In this document: piece by piece, positions 11,907 through 17,231 of the stretch | How the letters are laid out: the number at the start of each line of letters is the position of its first letter | Numbering within the stretch: position 1 is the stretch's first letter | From: Chloroflexota bacterium | GTDB taxonomy: Bacteria > Chloroflexota > Limnocylindria > Limnocylindrales > CSP1-4 | Assembly: GCA_025935655.1 (NCBI GenBank) | Contig: JAICUV010000045.1 | Coordinates: 1-17,231, forward strand | Length of the DNA stretch: 17,231 nt | Direction of reading: 5' to 3' | Notes under the pieces: model-generated | Databases searched by the model: none | What the model was told of the DNA's origin: nothing | The model's input: only the letters and a program-made list of their open reading frames with translations | Position numbers and translations under genes: made by a program

Positions 11907-14900
11907 ATGCCCGCGCCCCGCTCGCAGCTGGTCAAGCGTCCGCCCGACGAGCTCGTCGCCCTCGTCGGAGGTCTGTCGAGCGTGCGCATGGACGACTACG
12001 CCGTCGTCGGCTCGTACATGCGCTTCGGCGAGCAGGTGCGCGAACAGTTGAAGGACGCTCGGCTGCGGATCGCGGAGGCATGCGCGCAGCCAACCAAGCG
12101 CCGCGACAACCACCTGCTCTGGGCGGCGCCGGGGTCAGGCAAGACCTACTTCGTCGAGCAGGTCGCCGCCTCGCTCCCCGAGGTCGCGTACGTCGAGCTC
12201 AACCTCGCCAAGCTCCCCGAGGCGGGCTTCCGCGAGGGCCTCGCCCGGGCGACCGTCGGCGGACCGACGATCTGCCTCGTCGACGAGGTGGACGCGAAGC
12301 CCGACGAACCGTGGCCGTACGAGGCGCTGATGCCGTTCCTCGACGTCAACTTCGAGCGCGGCGGCGGCATCGTGTTCGTCCTCGCCGGCAGCTCGGGCAC
12401 GACGATCGCGGAGTTCAAGGACCGGATCCGCGCGAGACCCAAGGGAACCGACGTCCTGAGCCGCGTGCCCGAGGCGAACGGCTGGGAGATCGCCCCCATG
12501 GACGCGGGCGACCGCATCCTCGTCGCGCTCAGCCAGATGCGTAACGCGGCCTCGGAGCTCGAGAGATCCCTGTCGGAGGTGGAGAAGCTTGCGCTTCACT
12601 ACCTTGCCGCCGCCCCCCACCTCGCGAACGCGCGCCAGCTCCGCGAGTTCGCGGTGCGGGCGGTCGAGCGCGGCTCGGTGAACAGCGACCGGATCCGCTA
12701 CGACGACCTGTTCGACTCGGGCGATCCCGAGAACAAGCGCTACTGGGCGAGCGTCATGCCCCAGGCCGAGGCGCTCGCCGGGAGCTTCGTCCATCTCGCC
12801 GACACCCCGTCCCGTCCTGTGCGTCCTCCCAGTGCTGCGCCCAACGCCCCCGAGGAGACGCGGAGCCGTCGGGACCTCCCAACCGGTACGGTCACGTTCC
12901 TCTTCACCGACGTCGAAGGCTCCACGTCATTGCTCCACGAGCTCGGCGCGGAGGTGTATGCCGTGGCGCTTGCCGACCACCGGCGGGTGATCCGCGAGGC
13001 GTGCGCGGCCAACGGCGGGGTCGAGGTCGACACGCAGGGGGACGCCTTCTTCTTCGCCTTCCCCACGGCGCCCGGCGCGCTCGCCGCGGCCGCGGCCTTC
13101 ACGGCCCGCCTGGCGACGAGCGGGAGGATCCGGGTGCGGGTCGGCGTCCACACCGGCGCGCCGCTCCTGGGCGAGGAGGGCTACGTGGGCCACGACGTCC
13201 ACCGCGCGGCCCGGATCGCCGCGGCGGGCCACGGCGGCCAGGTGCTCGTCTCCGCCGCGACCGCGCGACTCGTCGACACCGCGCTCACCGATCTCGGCGA
13301 GCACCGGTTCAAGGACCTCGCCGCCCCCGAGCGCGTGTACCAGCTCGGCGGCGAGGCGTTCCCGCCGCTCAAGAGCCTGTACCGCGCCAACCTCCCGATC
13401 CCGGCCACGCCGTTCCTCGGGCGGGAGCGCGAGCTGCACGTGGTCACCGAGCTCGTCACCCGGGCCGGCGCCCGCCTCGTCACGCTCACGGGTCCCGGCG
13501 GCACGGGCAAGACGCGGCTCGCGCTCCAGGCGGCGGCCGAGCTCTCGGACGGGTTCGCCGACGGCGTGTACTTCGTCGGTCTCGCGCCGCTGCGCGAGCT
13601 CGGCGCCGTCCGACCGGCGGTCGCGGATGCCGTCGGGCTCGGGCCCGACGCCGACCTCGGGGCGTGGCTCGCCGGGCGGCGGGTGCTGCTCGTCCTCGAC
13701 AACCTCGAGCACCTGCGGGGCGTCGAGGCCGTCGTCGGCGAGCTGCTCGTCGGGGAGACGGTTGTCATCGCGACCTCGCGCGGACCGCTCCGGCTGTCGG
13801 CCGAGCACGAGCTGCCCGTCGAGCCGCTCGCGCGCGACGCGGCGGTCGAGCTGTTCGCGAGCCGCGCCGCGGCGGCCGGCCGCCAGGTCGCGGCGGACGC
13901 GACCGTCGCCGAGATCTGCCGCCGCCTCGACGACCTGCCGCTCGCGATCGAGCTCGCGGCGGCCCGGGTGCGGCTGCTGTCCCCGTCGGCGCTCCTGGCG
14001 CGCCTTGACGCATCGCTGTCGCTGCTCACCGGCGGGGCACGCGACCTGCCCGAGCGGCACCAGACCCTGCGCGCGACGATCGAGTGGAGCCACGACCTCC
14101 TCACCCCCGAGGAACAGGCGGCGTTTCGGCGGCTGTCGGTCTTCCGCGGCTCGTTCACCCTCGAGGCGGCGGAGGCGATCGCCGGCGCCGACCTCGACGA
14201 GGTCGAGACGCTCGTCGAGCAGAGCCTCGTGAAGCCGCTCGGCGACGACCGCTTCTTCCTCCTCGAGACCCTGCGCGAGTACGCCCGCGAGCGACTCGAC
14301 GCCGCCGGCGAGACCGACGAGTACGCGCTCCGGCATGCCCGCTGGTACCTGGAACGGCTCGAGGAGAACCATCCCGGCTTGTATGGCCCCGGGCACGGCG
14401 AGCTCATGGCCTGGTTCGCATCGGAGGAGGACAACCTGCGGGCGATGCTCAACCTGCTGTGCACCGCGAGCCCGGAGGAGGCGGCCGCGGCGGCACGACT
14501 GCTCCACCGGTACTGGAAGTCGCGCGGCGCCTACACCGAAGAGCGACAGCGGCTCAAGTACCTGCTCGAGCGCGAGGGCGTCTCCGATCGGTCTCGGGCG
14601 GAGCTGTTCGAACTACTCTCCGACGTCGAATTCCTGGCCGGCGACCTGGATGCCTGCGAGGCCGCCGCACGGGAGACGCTCCGCCTCGCCGGACCCGGCA
14701 GTGGTGTCGGCGCGTGGGCGCTCCTCGGTCTGGCGGGGATCGCAGCCGCCCGCCGCGAGCCCGAGGAGGCCGTTCGACTCTGCCGCGAGGCGCTGGAGAG
14801 GATCGACGACGTCGAGGAAGCGAGGCGGCCTGGTTTCCGTGTCGATGTGGCCACTGTCCTCAACGAAGCAGGTCTGCGAGAGGAAGCGCGCGAGACGTAC

Positions 14901-15479
14901 ATGCAGGTCTCGGAAGAGGCGCGCCGGCGCGGCGAGCCGCTCCTCGTCGCGTATGCGGACGCCAGTGCGTCCTGGCTTGACCTGATCGAGCTGCGGTTCG
15001 GCGCTGCCGAGGCGGGCTTCCGCTCGGTGCTCGAGATGCAGCGGGGCCTCGGCCACGCGATGTGGGAGGCCGACGCGCACCGCGGGCTGGGCCTCGCACG
15101 GCTGGGGCTTGGCAGGCGCGCCGAGGCGCGCACCGACCTGGTGTCGTCGCTCGAGATCCCCACCGCCGACCCGAATCAGAGCATCGAGCTGATCGAAGCG
15201 CTCGTGTGGAACGCACTCGCGGCCGAGCCCGGCGACGCGCGTTCCGCCGCGCGCGTTCTGGGCGCCGTCGCCGCCGTTCGGGAGCGCAGGCCCCTCCCGG
15301 TGTGGCATGGCGAGGTCGACCTTTGTCGCCGCTTCGAGCGGCCCCTGATCGACGCGCTCGGCGAAGAAGAGTGGGCGCGGGAGCAGGCGGCGGGCGCGAC
15401 GCTCACGCTCGAGGAAGCGATCGAGCTCGCACGCGCGCTCGCTGCGGCCCCGCCCCAGACGCCGCCGCCCTCGGCCTGA
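11907..15479 (+). CDS. Multidomain AAA+ ATPase / class III cyclase / STAND ATPase / TPR protein
   Basis: A 1,190-residue cytoplasmic signalling protein with no signal peptide or membrane span. Order: (1) AAA+ ATPase at about 35-280, with Walker A AAPGSGKT (73-80, first Gly replaced by Ala) and Walker B ICLVDEVD with D126 and E127; (2) Pro/Ala-rich linker about 300-325; (3) class III nucleotidyl cyclase at about 326-480, with metal Asp D335 in FTDVEGST and D379 in DTQGDAF, and Arg436 in HRAARI; (4) NB-ARC/AfsR-type STAND ATPase from about 500, with Walker A GPGGTGKT (529-536), Walker B LLVLDN (D598), TSR near 623 and DDLPLAIELAAAR near 675; (5) winged-helix-like region and TPR-type helical tail to the C-terminus. 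Cyclase-STAND-TPR proteins are common in this kind of genome; an N-terminal AAA+ module is unusual. No C-terminal HTH is seen. It is the sole gene between the tRNA-derived repeats. The trigger and output are unknown. Confidence 0.88.
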   Translation: MPAPRSQLVKRPPDELVALVGGLSSVRMDDYAVVGSYMRFGEQVREQLKDARLRIAEACAQPTKRRDNHLLWAAPGSGKTYFVEQVAASLPEVAYVELNLAKLPEAGFREGLARATVGGPTICLVDEVDAKPDEPWPYEALMPFLDVNFERGGGIVFVLAGSSGTTIAEFKDRIRARPKGTDVLSRVPEANGWEIAPMDAGDRILVALSQMRNAASELERSLSEVEKLALHYLAAAPHLANARQLREFAVRAVERGSVNSDRIRYDDLFDSGDPENKRYWASVMPQAEALAGSFVHLADTPSRPVRPPSAAPNAPEETRSRRDLPTGTVTFLFTDVEGSTSLLHELGAEVYAVALADHRRVIREACAANGGVEVDTQGDAFFFAFPTAPGALAAAAAFTARLATSGRIRVRVGVHTGAPLLGEEGYVGHDVHRAARIAAAGHGGQVLVSAATARLVDTALTDLGEHRFKDLAAPERVYQLGGEAFPPLKSLYRANLPIPATPFLGRERELHVVTELVTRAGARLVTLTGPGGTGKTRLALQAAAELSDGFADGVYFVGLAPLRELGAVRPAVADAVGLGPDADLGAWLAGRRVLLVLDNLEHLRGVEAVVGELLVGETVVIATSRGPLRLSAEHELPVEPLARDAAVELFASRAAAAGRQVAADATVAEICRRLDDLPLAIELAAARVRLLSPSALLARLDASLSLLTGGARDLPERHQTLRATIEWSHDLLTPEEQAAFRRLSVFRGSFTLEAAEAIAGADLDEVETLVEQSLVKPLGDDRFFLLETLREYARERLDAAGETDEYALRHARWYLERLEENHPGLYGPGHGELMAWFASEEDNLRAMLNLLCTASPEEAAAAARLLHRYWKSRGAYTEERQRLKYLLEREGVSDRSRAELFELLSDVEFLAGDLDACEAAARETLRLAGPGSGVGAWALLGLAGIAAARREPEEAVRLCREALERIDDVEEARRPGFRVDVATVLNEAGLREEARETYMQVSEEARRRGEPLLVAYADASASWLDLIELRFGAAEAGFRSVLEMQRGLGHAMWEADAHRGLGLARLGLGRRAEARTDLVSSLEIPTADPNQSIELIEALVWNALAAEPGDARSAARVLGAVAAVRERRPLPVWHGEVDLCRRFERPLIDALGEEEWAREQAAGATLTLEEAIELARALAAAPPQTPPPSA

Positions 15480-15590
15480 CTCGCTGCCTTCGCGAGGCGC
15501 CAACCAGGCAACCAGCCGTGCCCTCACGTCAAGGCTTGAAGGCTGCGTACCACGCGAGGGCGTCCTGCGGTTTGCCTCGTGCGCCCGCGC

Positions 15591-15629
15591 GTCCGTCCGG
15601 GGGCGCCATTCCCGGCGCAACCCGTGAGC
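15591..15629 (+). repeat. att-like direct repeat, distal copy
   Basis: Repeats 18 nt of the tRNA-Arg 3' end including CCA (15591-15608) plus a diverged 21-nt flank. No cloverleaf can be built upstream of it, so it is a fragment, not a second tRNA. It lies 112 nt after the AAA-cyclase-STAND stop. Together with the proximal copy it brackets 3.8 kb. Confidence 0.65.
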
Positions 15630-15708
15630 GTCGTCAGGACCGCCTATTCGTCGAGGGTGCTCGCAGTGCGACCGTCCAGCCGTGGTGGCTGCCGGGAGGC
15701 GAGCGGAA

Positions 15709-15770
15709 CCTGGCCCACCCATTGAGTCAGGGAAGGCCAGGTCGTCCCAGGGGGAGGCCGCCGGGCGGCC
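15709..15770. other. Stem-loops in the 298-nt gap between the island gene and the ABM gene
   Basis: The gap 15480-15777 contains no coding region. Besides the att-like repeat it has CCTGGCC (15709-15715) inverted as GGCCAGG (15735-15741), and a very strong GC hairpin GGCCG-CCGGG-CGGCC at 15756-15770, which begins 8 nt beyond the stop of the minus-strand ABM gene. No T-tract follows on that strand, so an intrinsic terminator is possible but not canonical. Confidence 0.35.
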
Positions 15771-15777
15771 AGGAGTT

Positions 15778-16095
15778 TCAGGCCGGGATGGACGCCAGCT
15801 CACCCACGACGAACCCGAGCCGGCCAGTCCTGTCGTCCACGAGATAGCCGAGATCGGCGATGTTCGCCGCGGTCCAGGTGCCAGCCGCTGCCATGGCCGC
15901 GTCGGCCGCCTCGGCAGAGGTCCAGACGCTGATCGAGCAGTTCGTGCCGTCGCCGAGATGGGCGAACGTGTAGGCGACGAACCCTGGCGAGGCGCGGAAG
16001 ACATCGGCGAGGCCGCCGGGGGCCTGGATGATCGCGCAGAGGTCCTCGAACGTGCCGGCGGTCTGCTTGTAGGTCGCGATCCGAACGTGCTCCAT
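15778..16095 (-). CDS. ABM-fold (dimeric alpha/beta barrel) protein
   Basis: The 105-residue product has the size and pattern of antibiotic-biosynthesis-monooxygenase (ABM) superfamily proteins: N-terminal strand HVRIATYKQ, a helix (FEDLCAIIQAPGGLADVF), then SPGFVAYTFAHLGDG and CSISVWTSAEAADAAMAAA, matching the usual strand-helix-strand order with the conserved G-F and W-x-S/T-x-E-A positions. Such proteins are small dimers acting on quinones, haem or aromatic compounds, or have no known reaction. GAGGAG lies 6 nt before ATG 16095. It is divergent from an HTH-TPR regulator. The substrate cannot be deduced. Confidence 0.65.
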   Translation of the reverse strand: MEHVRIATYKQTAGTFEDLCAIIQAPGGLADVFRASPGFVAYTFAHLGDGTNCSISVWTSAEAADAAMAAAGTWTAANIADLGYLVDDRTGRLGFVVGELASIPA

Positions 16096-16179
16096 GGGGT
16101 GCTCCTCGTGCTGCCTCCCGCTCGGTCCGGCGGGACTGACGACACCGTATGAGCCGGCGACCGTGTCGCGGAATGACCC

Positions 16180-16214
16180 CCGAGGTGAGAGTTGACCTTG
16201 CTCCGAGGTAAGGT
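16180..16214 (+). promoter_or_regulatory. Operator-like repeat cluster with TTGACC in the divergent region
   Basis: CCGAGGTGAG (16180-16189) recurs as CCGAGGTAAG (16203-16212), 23 bp apart. Overlapping these, TTGACC (16192-16197) runs into ACCTTGC-N6-GTAAGGT (16195-16214), a dyad with 6 of 7 paired positions, reminiscent of MerR-family promoter architecture. A good -10 at the expected distance is lacking. The cluster lies between the divergent ABM gene (16095) and the HTH-TPR gene (16237). Confidence 0.4.
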
Positions 16215-16236
16215 TCGGGCGAGGAGGGTCGACGAG

Positions 16237-17231
16237 GTGGAGCGTCCCGGGTCGGCGACGAGGGAGATGCCCGTGGTCACGAGGCGTGAGCACGACGCCC
16301 TCGCCGCGCTCTGCGCGCCCCTGGCGGCGGGCCGGCCCGTCGCGATGCCGGCGTCGATCCGCGAGATCGCGGCCGCGCTCGTGGTGACCGAAGCCGCCGT
16401 CAAGCAACACCTCCTGAACCTGTACGACAAGTTCGAGATCGCCGAGGGCACCGAGAGCCGTCGGATAGCGCTGGCCCGAGAGGCGGTGCTGCGCGGCTTC
16501 CTGCCCGGAGTCGGGGCTGCGGGGAGCCATGTGAGCGGACTCGACAAGGGGCGCGCCGCCTCGGCGGATCGCGCATGGGAAGCGGCCTACGCGGCGCTCT
16601 CGGGCGCTGCCTCGTCGCAGCCGCTCGAGCCCGCCGACCTCGAGCTGCTCGGCAACGCCGCGACCTGGACCGGGCGCTTCGACGCCTCTACGGCTGCCCG
16701 CGAGCAGGCATACGCGGTGTACCTCTCGCACGGCGACCGCCGGTCCGCGGCACGCGTCGCCCTGGGGCTGGGCTGGAACGCCGCCGTCACGCTGCGCTTC
16801 TCCGTGGTCGGAGGCTGGATGGCCTCGGCGGGTCGACTGCTGGCTGCCGAAGCCCATGTCGAACCCGCCGAAGCGCCGGTCTGGCCCGAGCACGGGCTGC
16901 TGCTCTCGCTCATGGCCCTCAATGAGTTCGGGGCGGGACAGCTCGAGCCCGGCCTCGAGCACGCCCGGGCGGCGTTCGACATCGGGCAGCAGACAGGTGA
17001 CCTGGACATCCAGGCATTGGGCCTCGTCTTCCAGGGCTTCGGGCTCGTCCACCAGGGACGGCTGGATGAGGGCCGCTCGCTCCTGGACGAGGCAATGGCC
17101 AGCGCGACGGCCGGGCACCTGGGAACCCTCGCGCAGGGGATGGTGTACTGCCGGACGCTCAGCGCGTGCCTCGACACGTTCGACTACCGGCGGGCCATCG
17201 AGTGGACCGAGACGATCGAGCGGCGCGCCCC
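16237..17231 (+). CDS. HTH-TPR regulatory protein (3' partial)
   Basis: The frame is open from here to the right edge (331 codons), so the end is missing. Residues about 38-85 form a winged-helix or HTH module (SIREIAAALVVTEAAVKQHL, then LYDKFEI), as found in FHA/HTH-linked regulators of high-GC bacteria. From about 100 on, helix-pair repeats of the LuxR/MalT-associated TPR type follow (RAWEAAYAAL, ADLELLGNAATWTGRFDAS, REQAYAVYLSHGDRRSAARV, ALGLVFQGFGLVHQGRLDEG). Start GTG 16237 is preferred over ATG 16267 because GGAGG at 16223-16227 gives 9-nt spacing; an ATG start would have GAGGGAG almost touching it. The missing part often carries further TPRs or a C-terminal LuxR HTH in this family. It probably regulates the divergent ABM gene or itself. 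Confidence 0.75.
   Translation, partial: MERPGSATREMPVVTRREHDALAALCAPLAAGRPVAMPASIREIAAALVVTEAAVKQHLLNLYDKFEIAEGTESRRIALAREAVLRGFLPGVGAAGSHVSGLDKGRAASADRAWEAAYAALSGAASSQPLEPADLELLGNAATWTGRFDASTAAREQAYAVYLSHGDRRSAARVALGLGWNAAVTLRFSVVGGWMASAGRLLAAEAHVEPAEAPVWPEHGLLLSLMALNEFGAGQLEPGLEHARAAFDIGQQTGDLDIQALGLVFQGFGLVHQGRLDEGRSLLDEAMASATAGHLGTLAQGMVYCRTLSACLDTFDYRRAIEWTETIERRA

Noticed and set aside
12927..14507. Minus-strand frame of 526 codons inside the cyclase-STAND gene
   Set aside because: Runs opposite recognisable P-loop and cyclase motifs; low-complexity Arg/Glu/Gly composition.
16139..16151. 13-nt match ACGACACCGTATG to the first NrdR box region (6001-6013)
   Set aside because: The right half-site (TAGTG) is absent and no second box lies 31 bp away; a chance match or isolated half-site.
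14613..16547. Minus-strand frame of 644 codons across the TPR region and the intergenic gap
   Set aside because: Ser/Pro/Arg-rich, antisense to the multidomain gene, the ABM gene's other frame and the HTH-TPR gene; a compositional artefact.
1..17231. CRISPR arrays, rRNA genes, complete insertion sequences or integrases
   Set aside because: I saw no regularly spaced repeats, no rRNA motifs and no transposase or recombinase signature in any coding frame.

Overview
The window is high-GC, densely coded bacterial chromosome. Several traits suggest a Chloroflexota (Limnocylindria-like) or deep actinobacterial-type genome: an EtfD-like Fe-S oxidoreductase beside an acyl-CoA dehydrogenase and ETF, a group II truncated haemoglobin, a dCTP deaminase of the mycobacterial type, TANNNT boxes placed 7 nt before start codons (leaderless transcripts), a CCA-encoding tRNA, and large cyclase/STAND/TPR signalling proteins. 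The phylum is an inference; nothing here fixes it.

Left part (1-5971), fatty-acid or amino-acid acyl-CoA oxidation: an Fe-S oxidoreductase cut by the left edge, a small membrane protein, a BIME/MITE-like inverted-repeat element between convergent genes, a membrane-anchored zinc-ribbon protein on the minus strand, then acyl-CoA dehydrogenase, etfB and etfA (the last two overlapping), and a membrane-anchored coiled-coil protein. Electrons would pass from acyl-CoA to the dehydrogenase FAD, to ETF, and through the Fe-S protein to quinone.

Middle part (5972-8999), nucleotide metabolism and accessory genes: two NrdR-box-like sites 31 bp apart lie before nrdR, which abuts a dcd of the bifunctional dUMP-forming type. 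A metallo-beta-lactamase-fold hydrolase and two small coupled genes of unknown function follow.

Next (8996-11543), a minus-strand operon with 4-nt overlaps (glutaredoxin-like protein, CcdA, TlpA/ResA-like thioredoxin) for extracytoplasmic thiol-disulfide exchange. It is divergent from glbO. A small secreted protein with an EF-hand-like loop follows and is broken by a one-base frameshift.

Right part (11714-17231): an intact tRNA-Arg(CCT). Its last 18 nt recur exactly 3,819 bp downstream, and 39 nt around them match at 34 positions without gaps. The interval holds a single 1,190-residue gene fusing an AAA+ ATPase, a class III cyclase domain with altered substrate residues, a STAND/NB-ARC ATPase and a TPR-like tail. 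This looks like a minimal tRNA-targeted island without a visible integrase and is the best candidate for an undescribed system. Beyond it lie an ABM-fold protein and a divergent HTH-TPR regulator that runs off the right edge, with an operator-like repeat cluster between them.
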